Positions 36,505 through 45,102 of a stretch of DNA of 64,000 nucleotides are shown here, in pieces. Under the pieces are notes generated by a model. The model saw nothing but the letters and a program-made list of their open reading frames with translations. It did no database searches and was not told the DNA's origin. Origin of the DNA: Paenibacillus sp. FSL K6-3182 (lineage in GTDB: Bacteria > Bacillota > Bacilli > Paenibacillales > Paenibacillaceae); the NCBI RefSeq assembly GCF_037976325.1, contig NZ_CP150265.1, positions 6,275,001 to 6,339,000 on the forward strand, written 5' to 3'. The position numbers and the translations under genes are program-made. Position 1 is the first letter of the stretch; each line of letters starts with the position of its first letter.

Positions 36505-36837
36505 ATGAGTGCACATAATTACATTCCGAAGGAACCGCTCCATATCGAATGTAATATTGAGAAGACATTAGATGTGATCGGCGGCAAATGGGCTTTTTTA
36601 GTGCTGAGAGAACTGTTTTGCGGCACCAAAAGATTCGGAGAAATACAGAGGCTAATTCCGGCGGTTAGTCCTCGTGCATTAACAAGCACGCTCCGTCATC
36701 TCGAGGATAAGGGCGTGCTTGAACGCAAGGTTTTTCCAACCGTGCCCGTTACCGTCGAATACACACTGACACCTAAGGGCGAGGACTTGCATCATATTTT
36801 AAAAGAAATGAAGCTTTGGTCGGCTAGATGGACATAG
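36505..36837 (+). CDS. HxlR-family transcriptional regulator
   Basis: 110 residues from ATG 36505 (GAGGGG upstream). Winged helix typical of HxlR/YodB: IECNIEKTLDVIGGKWAFLVLREL, GTKRFGEIQRLIPAVSPRALTSTLRHLE, VEYTLTPKGEDL. Cys17, near the N-terminus at the position of YodB's redox Cys6, is the natural candidate for thiol-based sensing. It likely controls the divergent aldo/keto reductase. Confidence 0.9.
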   Translation: MSAHNYIPKEPLHIECNIEKTLDVIGGKWAFLVLRELFCGTKRFGEIQRLIPAVSPRALTSTLRHLEDKGVLERKVFPTVPVTVEYTLTPKGEDLHHILKEMKLWSARWT

Positions 36838-36838
36838 G

Positions 36839-37711
36839 CTAATGTTTCAACAGCTGATCAGGCAGAGACTTTGTGCTTGCTTGAAAGCGATCAATTGCAG
36901 TCTGATAAACGCGTCGATCGCTTTCATTACGAGACAATCGTTCAAGTCGAATCAACTCCGCCTCAAACTGCTCAATCAACATAATAACACGATCCTTGGG
37001 TTTGGATTGTTGACTATTTTGCGGCTGCTTGCTTTCTTCGCCGGTATCGATAAGCAGCTCGCCATTGCTGTCAATTTGGGCAAAAAACACTTCTGATTCC
37101 TTCACATTTCGCTTTTCCAGCTCATGCAGCAACCATTGCCGGTCATGTCCTAAATTCGTAAGCACCTCATCCTGAATATCCCCATCCATCAAAACGGTCA
37201 TTGCCTCTCGCTCATTCGGCACCTGCCAGCCAAGCGTATCCGGCGTTAAAGGCTGATAGGCTTTCTTCAACAGGACATTGACTTCACCGCTTGATTCCAT
37301 AACAGCAAACTCCACGTCGGCTACACGGTATACATCCTTTTTGCGCAATTGCTCGAGCATCTCATCCAAGGTCAACCGTTCCTTGTGCAAGCTTTCTTTG
37401 AGCAGCTGGCCATCTTTAATTAGCACAGTACCTTTTCCGTCAATAAAGTCACGAGCCTTCTTGCTTTTTATGGTCAAAAATTCCATTCCGACCGACACAC
37501 TAACCCAAACCGCTAATGATACCAGTCCCAAAAACCATAAATTGTCGAGATCAAGCGAGATATATGCGGCTATATTACCGATGGATATACCTGTTATGTA
37601 CTCGAACAGCGACAGCTGGGAAATTTGGCGTTTTCCCAAAACCTTCGTAAGCGCAAATAAAATAGTGATGGCCGCTAACGTTCGCAATACAATTTCAATC
37701 CAACTTGGCAT
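36839..37711 (-). CDS. DUF421 (YetF/YcaP-type) membrane protein
   Basis: 290 residues from ATG 37711, with GAAGGGGGAA upstream; a 23-codon extension is disregarded. Three N-terminal helices (about 5-80) with LGKRQISQLSLFEYITGISIGNIAA, then two DUF421 cytoplasmic domains with RKKDVYRVADVEFAVMESSGEVNVLLK. A charged C-terminal tail (about 225-290) may be coiled. Family members are spore or stress membrane proteins of unclear biochemical role. It abuts the HxlR gene tail to tail with one base between stop codons. Confidence 0.88.
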   Translation of the reverse strand: MPSWIEIVLRTLAAITILFALTKVLGKRQISQLSLFEYITGISIGNIAAYISLDLDNLWFLGLVSLAVWVSVSVGMEFLTIKSKKARDFIDGKGTVLIKDGQLLKESLHKERLTLDEMLEQLRKKDVYRVADVEFAVMESSGEVNVLLKKAYQPLTPDTLGWQVPNEREAMTVLMDGDIQDEVLTNLGHDRQWLLHELEKRNVKESEVFFAQIDSNGELLIDTGEESKQPQNSQQSKPKDRVIMLIEQFEAELIRLERLSRNESDRRVYQTAIDRFQASTKSLPDQLLKH

Positions 37712-38090
37712 TTTACTTCCCCCTTCCATTTCTAGAGTATCCAGAAAGGAAAAAGTCATTCGCTGTATTTGTTGTTGCATTTAAATATAATATGTAGTAT
37801 GATAATGGGAATGTATAATATTTAACCCCATAACATCCCCAGTAAGATTCAATGTTTTCCTCAGATTTTGATTTCTTTGCTGTTAATTCCAAACCTGTTA
37901 CGTGATGTATTTCTGATTCACACTGGCGCGGTCATCGGAGCCGCGAGGACGGAAGAGAGGTAGGGCTTTCGTTGTTTTAGGATGCGAGTTTAAGACAACT
38001 TGGTACACATGCTGTTTGCTGTTAACAAGGGGACCCAGTACGGCCTTTCTTATAAGAAGAAGAGGTCCGGTTAAATATATGATACAAACA
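37712..38090. other. Gene-free region upstream of the DUF421 gene
   Basis: No convincing gene; the 80-codon minus frame here lacks a ribosome binding site and resembles nothing. Structure is visible: a GGCGCGG/CCGCG pairing near 37925-37944, and GGACC (38031) pairing with GGTCC (38073) around the palindrome TTCTTATAAGAA. It could be a leader or a decayed element. Confidence 0.3.
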
Positions 38091-38133
38091 AGGGCTGTCC
38101 GGCTAGCGCATTTATGTGCTATTGGGGCAGCCC
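38091..38133 (-). terminator. Long hairpin after the GTP cyclohydrolase-like gene
   Basis: Outer stem AGGGCTGTCC / GGGGCAGCCC and inner stem TAGCGCA/TGTGCTA. On the minus strand it is followed by TTGTTTGTAT. Position 23 bases after the stop fits a terminator. Confidence 0.65.
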
Positions 38134-38155
38134 TATCCAATTTTCCAACCTTTAG

Positions 38156-38893
38156 TTATTCATTAGGACAACCGCTTGCTGCAAAATGACCCGAACGATT
38201 TACTTTTGTCGCGAGGTACCTCTCATTATGCTCCGATCGATCTCCCCACAGCGGAATACGATTTTTCACATCAAGCCCCGCCGCCTGCAATGCATCCAGC
38301 TTCTTCGGATTATTCGTAATGAGTGACACTGGTTTCTCACGAAGTGCTTTCAATACGAGTATCGCATCACTATAACTGCGAGCGTCATCAACAAAGCCAA
38401 GCTCCTCATTTGCCTCTACGGTGTCATAACCCTTCTCTTGCAGTAAATAAGCCATCGCTTTGCTGAACAAACCGATTCCTCTTCCTTCATGATTGGCCAA
38501 ATAAAATAATGCGCCTGTACCCTTTTCCACAATCATATGCATTGATTCATGCAGCTGATAACCGCAATCACAACGTTTGCTGCCAAAAATATCGCCCGTA
38601 TGACAAATGCTGTGCATTCGAATCCACGCCTCATCTGCCTGTTCGAAATCGCCATACACCAGCACGCTTGATTGCTGCATTTCTGCTAAATTAATCGACG
38701 AAAGCTTCTTGATGATTTGCTCCGCATCGTCAAGCTGCTCTTTGCAGAGCAGCCAACAATACCATTGAAAAATTGCCTCGCCTTCATCAAGCTTCACCGG
38801 AAGTTGAATGGGACCGACTAAATAAATAGTGCCATGATCGCTTTCAATCACTTTTACCTTCTGATCAACTATAGATACTGCTTCTTTAAACAT
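38156..38893 (-). CDS. ribA: GTP cyclohydrolase II-like protein (RibA family, standalone)
   Basis: 245 residues. The zinc and catalytic region RMHSICHTGDIFGSKRCDCG keeps the three cysteines and spacing of GTP cyclohydrolase II. YLANHEGRGIGL is the GTP-ring motif, and LITNNPKKLDAL is also conserved. Unlike the usual fused RibBA of bacilli, no DHBP synthase domain is present; the first 90 residues are divergent. It would open GTP for riboflavin or a related pterin/deazaflavin pathway, but no rib genes are nearby, so a special role is possible. The start follows AGGAG. Confidence 0.78.
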   Translation of the reverse strand: MFKEAVSIVDQKVKVIESDHGTIYLVGPIQLPVKLDEGEAIFQWYCWLLCKEQLDDAEQIIKKLSSINLAEMQQSSVLVYGDFEQADEAWIRMHSICHTGDIFGSKRCDCGYQLHESMHMIVEKGTGALFYLANHEGRGIGLFSKAMAYLLQEKGYDTVEANEELGFVDDARSYSDAILVLKALREKPVSLITNNPKKLDALQAAGLDVKNRIPLWGDRSEHNERYLATKVNRSGHFAASGCPNE

Positions 38894-38993
38894 ATCGCAA
38901 TGCTCCTGACCTGTTCATAGTCTTTGTTTCGACTATTATGTTCGGTAAGTACATTAGCTATGCTAAGTGCAGTTCGCAGAATTGGAAAGCCGC

Positions 38994-40760
38994 TTATAGA
39001 ACCGGGACCATTCCTTTGTTTAACTCTCGATAGGTTTCAATAGGAAGCTTTGGTTCACGCTCGAAGGACAGCAATCCATTTTTCTCCTGCTCAACATCCG
39101 TTAACTGCGTATAACAATAACCTTGCAGTCCGCCAGCCGCTATAATTGGACGCATCACGGCAACTAAACGGTTCAAGAAATCCTGATCGTCTCTAGCCGA
39201 AGAATACCCCCAACCTACTTCATTATCCTTAATATACGAAATACCGCCGAACTCCGATAGCTGCACCGGCTCGCCATTATAAGTGAACCCAGGCACAAGT
39301 ATTTTTCTGCCTTGAGGATCACATTTGACGGACATTTCTGGCGTTGCATATCTACTTGCCAGTATCTCTTCTTGGCTCTCATAATCATGAACCGTGTAAA
39401 TATCAGATTTCACATGCTCCCAACCATCGTTTGAGATAACAGGTCTTGTATCGTCGAGAGATTTGGTCAAATAATAAAGAGTAGAGGCATGGTGCTGCTG
39501 CCTTTTGTCTATTAATATATTTGGCGTTCCCCAGCTTTCATTAAGCGGAACCCACACGACGATACAAGGATGATTGTAATCACGGTGAACAGCCTCCTGC
39601 CATTCATTCATGATACGCGTCACGTATTGTTCGGAGTATTGATACGCATTGGCCATCTCGCCCCAAACGAGCAGTCCAAGCTTATCGCACCAATACAAAT
39701 AACGCGGGTCTTCAATTTTTTGATGTTTTCTCGCCCCATTGAATCCCATTTGCTTGGTCAGCTCGACATCCGTACGGAGCATTTCATCGCTTGGAGCTGT
39801 TAGCACACCACCTGGAAAATAACCTTGATCCAAAATTAGCTTCATATAATAAGGACGATTGTTTAAGCAAATAACGCCATCCTCAATCGATATCTTTCTC
39901 ATGCCGAAATAGCTTTTGACATGATCCAATTCTCGTTCTCCATCAAGCAGCATAAATTCAACGTCATACAAGTTTGGCTTCTCCGGCGACCACCAGCGCC
40001 CAAGCCCATGATCATTAAAATCATGAAGCTTGATAGAGACCTCCTCTTCCTGCTCCATAACACGAATAACATCCTCAGCGATTAATTCACCTTCAAACGA
40101 TATTTTAATGCTGAGTCGCAAGCCATTATATAATTCCGTTCCCTTAATAAAGCTGCGAATATGAATTTTATTATGATCGATATCCGGCGTCAATCTCACT
40201 CGGCTCACATGCGCTTGATTAACAGCCTCCATCCAAACCGTTTGCCAAATCCCAGTCGTTCGCGTATAGAAAACTTGCTCTGACTGCTCCTTCCAATACT
40301 GCTTCCCTCTAGGCAGCGTGACGTCTTTACTATAATCTTGTGCACGCACGACTATGCTATTGGGGCCTATTGCATTCAACACTGCAGTAATATCCGCATG
40401 AAATGGGGTGTGGCCGCCCTCATGACTTGCTACTAAATGTCCATTTACCCATACCTTTGCTTCATAATCAACAGCACCGAAATGGAGAATGATTCGTTTC
40501 CCTGCATACTCCGTTGGAACCTCAATACTTTTACGATACCATACGATATCGTGAAACGATTTTTCATTAATGCCGCTTAACTCGCTTTGGTAACAAAACG
40601 GCACCTGAATCTTGCGATCAAACTGTTTTCTCTCGAACCATTTATTATCACAACCTGCATTTGAGTCGTCATACTCAAATTCCCATTCCCCGTTCAGGTT
40701 TAACCAGGATGATCGCTCAAATTGCGGTCTTGGATATTCATTTCGTATTGCATCCATCAT
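38994..40760 (-). CDS. Glycoside hydrolase family 2 protein, cytoplasmic
   Basis: 588 residues without a signal peptide. Domain order: jelly-roll sugar-binding (about 1-175), Ig-like (about 180-275), TIM barrel (about 280-580). Acid/base Glu408 in VWVPLNESWG and nucleophile Glu503 in QLSEFGG match GH2. Probably a beta-galactosidase, beta-glucuronidase or alpha-arabinopyranosidase acting on imported oligosaccharides. Last gene of the operon running from the binding protein at 46479. The start follows GGAGTGGGAAC, 33 bases after the GH43 gene. Confidence 0.88.
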   Translation of the reverse strand: MMDAIRNEYPRPQFERSSWLNLNGEWEFEYDDSNAGCDNKWFERKQFDRKIQVPFCYQSELSGINEKSFHDIVWYRKSIEVPTEYAGKRIILHFGAVDYEAKVWVNGHLVASHEGGHTPFHADITAVLNAIGPNSIVVRAQDYSKDVTLPRGKQYWKEQSEQVFYTRTTGIWQTVWMEAVNQAHVSRVRLTPDIDHNKIHIRSFIKGTELYNGLRLSIKISFEGELIAEDVIRVMEQEEEVSIKLHDFNDHGLGRWWSPEKPNLYDVEFMLLDGERELDHVKSYFGMRKISIEDGVICLNNRPYYMKLILDQGYFPGGVLTAPSDEMLRTDVELTKQMGFNGARKHQKIEDPRYLYWCDKLGLLVWGEMANAYQYSEQYVTRIMNEWQEAVHRDYNHPCIVVWVPLNESWGTPNILIDKRQQHHASTLYYLTKSLDDTRPVISNDGWEHVKSDIYTVHDYESQEEILASRYATPEMSVKCDPQGRKILVPGFTYNGEPVQLSEFGGISYIKDNEVGWGYSSARDDQDFLNRLVAVMRPIIAAGGLQGYCYTQLTDVEQEKNGLLSFEREPKLPIETYRELNKGMVPVL

Positions 40761-40795
40761 GTTCCCACTCCAGTCCTATTGCTTATGCTTATATA

Positions 40796-43270
40796 TTATT
40801 TTTTTAGCGGATTTATCATTAAATGGTTGAACAACATTGTTGAACGTTCTGACCGAATGCCCACCTTGCCATGCAAAAATGGATAAGGGTCCGTATAATT
40901 AATAACTGGAGTTGAGCCATCCCCCAGAAATACTTTTATGTTCCCGTCTTTTGCAACAACTCTGAACGAATAGGCTTTACCGGTTTCCAGTTCTGCGCTT
41001 TCACTAGCTACTAAATTGGAATCATAGTTCATCCGATTCAAAGTCAGCTGCGAAGAAGAAATACCGATGTAATAGCCCATGACTGCATCCCTAACCTGAG
41101 CCGGATGGTAGGATTCATTGGAAGCTCGAACAAAAACGCCTCCGATATCCGTTTCTGCATTCAACTGCACATCAAACGCCAGCTCATAATTGTCCCAATT
41201 GTCACTGCCCGCAAACAACATGTCATCATCTATGCCGCTGCCGCTATAATCATCCTCCGATTGTCTAAACAGCCCCATTCCCGTTTGAGAGGATAATGAA
41301 TGGAACGGCTGCTCCTTATCCAGCAGGTCTGTAGCGAACAGCTCAAATGAATGCATTTCCACTGGTCCAGCTTTCAGCTCTATCTTAAGCTCATGAAAAC
41401 CTGCCGCAATTTCGATTGTTCCAATTCGAAGCTTCGCTGTGCCTTCTACAAAGGCTGGGTCATCGGTTTTGATCTTCGTCTTCACGGCTTCGCCGCCGTT
41501 AATTGACCACTCCAAGACAACATCCTTCTCCGGCTTTTTAAGCGTTAGGCCGATCCCGTATTTCGCATGATCCTTCACATTCAGCTTGTATTTCAACCAG
41601 TCACCGCCTTGCAGCAGGCTCACGGAATAACTGCCGTCATCCAGCTTGCGAATCGGTACACCGTCTGCTTTCCTAAAATCACTGGTCTCGGATGGCTTCT
41701 GCTCCAAATGAAAGCCGCGATCAGCTTCCTTCAAATAATGAACCGACTCAATTGCCCCAGGCACAGGCTTATAGGACTCAAAATCACTGCTGCCGCCTGC
41801 TTCATTCGTAAAGGCTGTATATTCATAAATTGGCTGCAACTGATTGGCGATATAGCCAATTTTCCCGCTGCTCGGCTTAGCTGTATGCTCCTCTATCTTT
41901 TTCATTCCGTCGAAGAAGACAAGAACAGTGTCATCACGCTGCTCGACACGAATCGTATGCAGCTTCAAGTAATCAAATTCATTAGGAAGCAGTGCTTGTG
42001 CACGCTGTTTCTCTGATCCATTTTGAACCGTTACATACCCAATCTCATGTTTTCCTGGCCACAACTTGATTGCTGAATAATTAGCTTCATCTGTATAAGA
42101 GAATACAGTTGCAATCGTACCGCTATCCACTGCACTGTTCGAAAGATTCAATCTGAAGTTGTATTCCGCAATAAACGCATCTTCCGTCGAAAGTTTACTC
42201 AGTACCTTTTGTTCAGCCGCGGATGATGATTCATCCCATTGTTCTGAAGAAATGCCGTCTGTGAGCCAGCTATATAATGTAGGCATTGCTGGCGCAGGCT
42301 GCATATGATCATGAGATGGACCAAAAACAACCAGCTTATCACCGTTATAGGCAAGTCGATCAATGTTCAATTCACGTACTGGCGGGCCTTCAGAAGAATG
42401 TCCAACCAGATTATGATAAGTCAAATAATAAGAGTCCATATTCGGCCCAAGCACTGTTGCACTATGGCCAAGCCCTTTAAATTCATCCTTTACGCTGATG
42501 ACGATCGGATTGTTTGCAGGAATCGTATAATCACCGAAAGGCCCGTCCTTGGATACTGCGTAGTTCACCCGATAACCGTTACTAAATACGTGATTGCCCG
42601 TATACGTCATATAGTAAAGGCCATTTCTCTTCCAGATCATTGAACCTTCTGTCCAATGTCCAAGAAATGCATTAGTCGTTACGCCAACATCAATCGTTAA
42701 TGGATCTGGCATTTCATGCGCAACGATGCCTTGCGTGCCTGCATTCGTAAAATACCATTTCCCGTCATCGTCAATAAAAACAGAGCCATCGATAGAATTT
42801 CCGAGATTTTCGGTTTTGACGACGAAAGGGCCCGTTGGGCTGTCGCTTTGCAGCACATAATGCCCTTGGCCTGCCGGGGATGTATATAAATAAAAGCTGC
42901 CATTCCAGTAAAAGACCTCAGGTGCATAAGCCCCAGTCGTAATGGGGTCTTCAGTGACTAGTCCTTCATATTTCCAATCCACTAAATTTTCGGAGCTCCA
43001 AGCTTTAATGCCCGGACGAAAGTCCTTTGTACTGCAATACAAATAAAACCTACCGTTGTAACGCATGATGAAAGGATCTCCGATCCCGTAATCCTCCCAC
43101 TCTTGCTCCAGCTTCAACGAATTTGTATACAATTTAGCATCCTCCTTCAACAGTACGACTGCTTTTTCTTCTGGTGTGGACTTGCAGCCACTTAACATGA
43201 CTACCATGCATACAACGAGGAAGGCGACAAGCTTCGTCGCCCTCATTTGTGTAAGGTTAAAATATCTCAT
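40796..43270 (-). CDS. Lipid-anchored GH43 glycosidase with CBM-like domains
   Basis: 824 residues. Lipobox LSGC (Cys29) means it is tethered to the outer face of the membrane. A five-bladed GH43 propeller spans about 55-330 with base Asp65 (YGIGDPFIM), the modulating Asp in SIDGSVFID and the acid Glu in WTEGSMIWK. A concanavalin-like domain follows (about 335-490), then a CBM6/35-like beta-sandwich (about 500-660) and a final LamG-like domain (about 675-822). Expected to cut arabinose- or xylose-containing side chains before uptake by the neighbouring importer. It starts four bases after the permease stop. Confidence 0.85.
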   Translation of the reverse strand: MRYFNLTQMRATKLVAFLVVCMVVMLSGCKSTPEEKAVVLLKEDAKLYTNSLKLEQEWEDYGIGDPFIMRYNGRFYLYCSTKDFRPGIKAWSSENLVDWKYEGLVTEDPITTGAYAPEVFYWNGSFYLYTSPAGQGHYVLQSDSPTGPFVVKTENLGNSIDGSVFIDDDGKWYFTNAGTQGIVAHEMPDPLTIDVGVTTNAFLGHWTEGSMIWKRNGLYYMTYTGNHVFSNGYRVNYAVSKDGPFGDYTIPANNPIVISVKDEFKGLGHSATVLGPNMDSYYLTYHNLVGHSSEGPPVRELNIDRLAYNGDKLVVFGPSHDHMQPAPAMPTLYSWLTDGISSEQWDESSSAAEQKVLSKLSTEDAFIAEYNFRLNLSNSAVDSGTIATVFSYTDEANYSAIKLWPGKHEIGYVTVQNGSEKQRAQALLPNEFDYLKLHTIRVEQRDDTVLVFFDGMKKIEEHTAKPSSGKIGYIANQLQPIYEYTAFTNEAGGSSDFESYKPVPGAIESVHYLKEADRGFHLEQKPSETSDFRKADGVPIRKLDDGSYSVSLLQGGDWLKYKLNVKDHAKYGIGLTLKKPEKDVVLEWSINGGEAVKTKIKTDDPAFVEGTAKLRIGTIEIAAGFHELKIELKAGPVEMHSFELFATDLLDKEQPFHSLSSQTGMGLFRQSEDDYSGSGIDDDMLFAGSDNWDNYELAFDVQLNAETDIGGVFVRASNESYHPAQVRDAVMGYYIGISSSQLTLNRMNYDSNLVASESAELETGKAYSFRVVAKDGNIKVFLGDGSTPVINYTDPYPFLHGKVGIRSERSTMLFNHLMINPLKK

Positions 43271-43273
43271 GCG

Positions 43274-44110
43274 CTAACCTTTTAAGCCGCTAATCGCCAT
43301 AGACTCGATAAAGTAGCGTTGGCAGAAAAAGAATACAAGAATGACTGGAACCATCGATATAATCGATGCCGCCAAGATTACCGGATAGTTAGAAGATCCC
43401 ATATATTGTGATTGCATAGAAGCAATGAGAACTTGAATGGTTTGTTTCTGCGGGGAGCTTAAATAAATAAGCGGTCCCATAAAATCATTCCAAATGCCCA
43501 TGAAGCTAAGCGCTGCTTGAGCTGCAATCGCAGGTTTTGCAACCGGCAGTGCAATGGTCCAGAAGGTACGGAAGAAACCGCTGCCGTCCAGCTTCGCTGC
43601 TTCCACCAGCTCATTCGGCAAACCTCCCGCCAAGTATTGGCGCAGGAAGAAAATAACGACGATATTGCCAAATAACCCGGGTACGATAAGCGGCAAAAGC
43701 GTATCCGTCCAATTAATTGACGAGAAGCCAATAAACTGAGGGATCATAACGACGGAAAAAGGAATCATCATCGTGCCAAGCAAGGATAGAAAAATAGCAT
43801 CTTTAAACGGAAATTCAATCTTAGCGAATGCATATGCCGCCATTGTTGAAACGAAGATTCCAATGACAAGTACAAAGACGACAATAATCATGCTATTCAT
43901 AAAACCGCTTAGCAACGGAGAATCATTCCAAGCCGTTACATAGTTTTTGAATGTAGCCGGGTCTGGAATCCATTTAGGCGGAATTTCAAAAACGTTGCGT
44001 TGATCTTTTAATGAAGTGGATATTGTCCAAACGAACGGCGCCAGCATAATAATAGAGCCGATACATAGAATTAATGCCACCCAAAGGTTTGTTATTCGTT
44101 TCTGTTGCAT
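43274..44110 (-). CDS. Sugar ABC transporter permease, MalG/AraQ type
   Basis: 278 residues with six membrane helices. EAA loop VEAAKLDGSGFFRTFWTIALP, and C-terminus CQRYFIESMAISGLKG typical of MalG/AraQ. Part of the five-gene arabinan-type operon, between its MalF-type partner and GH43. Confidence 0.92.
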   Translation of the reverse strand: MQQKRITNLWVALILCIGSIIMLAPFVWTISTSLKDQRNVFEIPPKWIPDPATFKNYVTAWNDSPLLSGFMNSMIIVVFVLVIGIFVSTMAAYAFAKIEFPFKDAIFLSLLGTMMIPFSVVMIPQFIGFSSINWTDTLLPLIVPGLFGNIVVIFFLRQYLAGGLPNELVEAAKLDGSGFFRTFWTIALPVAKPAIAAQAALSFMGIWNDFMGPLIYLSSPQKQTIQVLIASMQSQYMGSSNYPVILAASIISMVPVILVFFFCQRYFIESMAISGLKG

Positions 44111-44150
44111 TTGAAATCAAACTCCCCTCGCAAACTGTAACGGTAAAAGA

Positions 44151-45044
44151 TTAATCGTTGTACACCCATTTTTTCGATAAACGGAACTGAAGGAGTGTAA
44201 CGATGAAAATAATAATGCCAAGAACCCAAGCCACTGAGCTGGCATAACCCATATTAAAATACTTGAACGCATTTTCGAAAATATAAAATACTACGGTTGC
44301 CGCACTATACTCCGGCCCTCCGTCGCCTGCCAATACGTAAATTTGGCTAAACGATTGGAACGCGCCGATAACGCCCATGACAATAACGAAAAAATGAATG
44401 TTCGTCAGCAGTGGAATGGTAATTAACCGCAGTTTCTGGAATGCACTCGCGCCATCCACTTCAGCTGCCTCGTAATAGGACGACGAAATTGATTGCAGCC
44501 CGGCTAAATAAAGAACCATCGTACCGCCAACGCCGCCCCATACTCCCATCAAAATCATGGAAGGTTTAATCCAATTTGCGTCACCTAACCAGTTAGGCCC
44601 TTCGATGCCGAACCAACTCCACATCGTTTGGTTGAGCAAACCAAAATCTTGATTCAAGATCCATTGCCATAACAACGACACCGCAATAATGGGTGAAATG
44701 ACTGGCAAGTAATAGATTGTCCGTAAAAACGAGATTCCTTTGAGCGGACGGTTCATCATAATAGCAAGCAAGAGTGCCACAATCATGCCAATGGGTATGC
44801 CAAGCATCATAAATACAGTGTTAAAAAGTGATTTGTACACCTTCTCATCGTGAAAAACTTCTATATAGTTATCAAAACCTACAAACTCAGGCGGCGTAAC
44901 CAAATCCCAAGACGTGAAGCTTAACCACGCGGAGTAAAGAAGCGGTGCGACTCCAAAAATGAGAAAGCCAAGCACTGGGGCCGCGACAAACAGGTAGGCC
45001 CATGCATATTCTTTGCGGATATAACTAGGTTTACTTTTCCTCAT
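44151..45044 (-). CDS. Sugar ABC transporter permease, MalF/AraP type
   Basis: About 297 residues from ATG 45044, preceded by GAGG; the frame extends six codons further to 45062. Six helices. EAA loop YEAAEVDGASAFQKLRLITIP. N-terminal segment YAWAYLFVAAPVLGFLIFGVAPLLYSAWLSF is typical of AraP/MalF-like proteins. It forms the channel with the gene at 43274-44110. Confidence 0.92.
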   Translation of the reverse strand: MRKSKPSYIRKEYAWAYLFVAAPVLGFLIFGVAPLLYSAWLSFTSWDLVTPPEFVGFDNYIEVFHDEKVYKSLFNTVFMMLGIPIGMIVALLLAIMMNRPLKGISFLRTIYYLPVISPIIAVSLLWQWILNQDFGLLNQTMWSWFGIEGPNWLGDANWIKPSMILMGVWGGVGGTMVLYLAGLQSISSSYYEAAEVDGASAFQKLRLITIPLLTNIHFFVIVMGVIGAFQSFSQIYVLAGDGGPEYSAATVVFYIFENAFKYFNMGYASSVAWVLGIIIFIVTLLQFRLSKKWVYND

Positions 45045-45102
45045 GCGTACACATCCTCGCACTAGCTATTCGTTATTTATGTTTATCATTCGAAACTTTA
45101 GT

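Noticed and set aside
37898..38140. 80-codon minus-strand gene before DUF421
   Set aside because: No ribosome binding site, and it runs through the terminator hairpin of the upstream gene.
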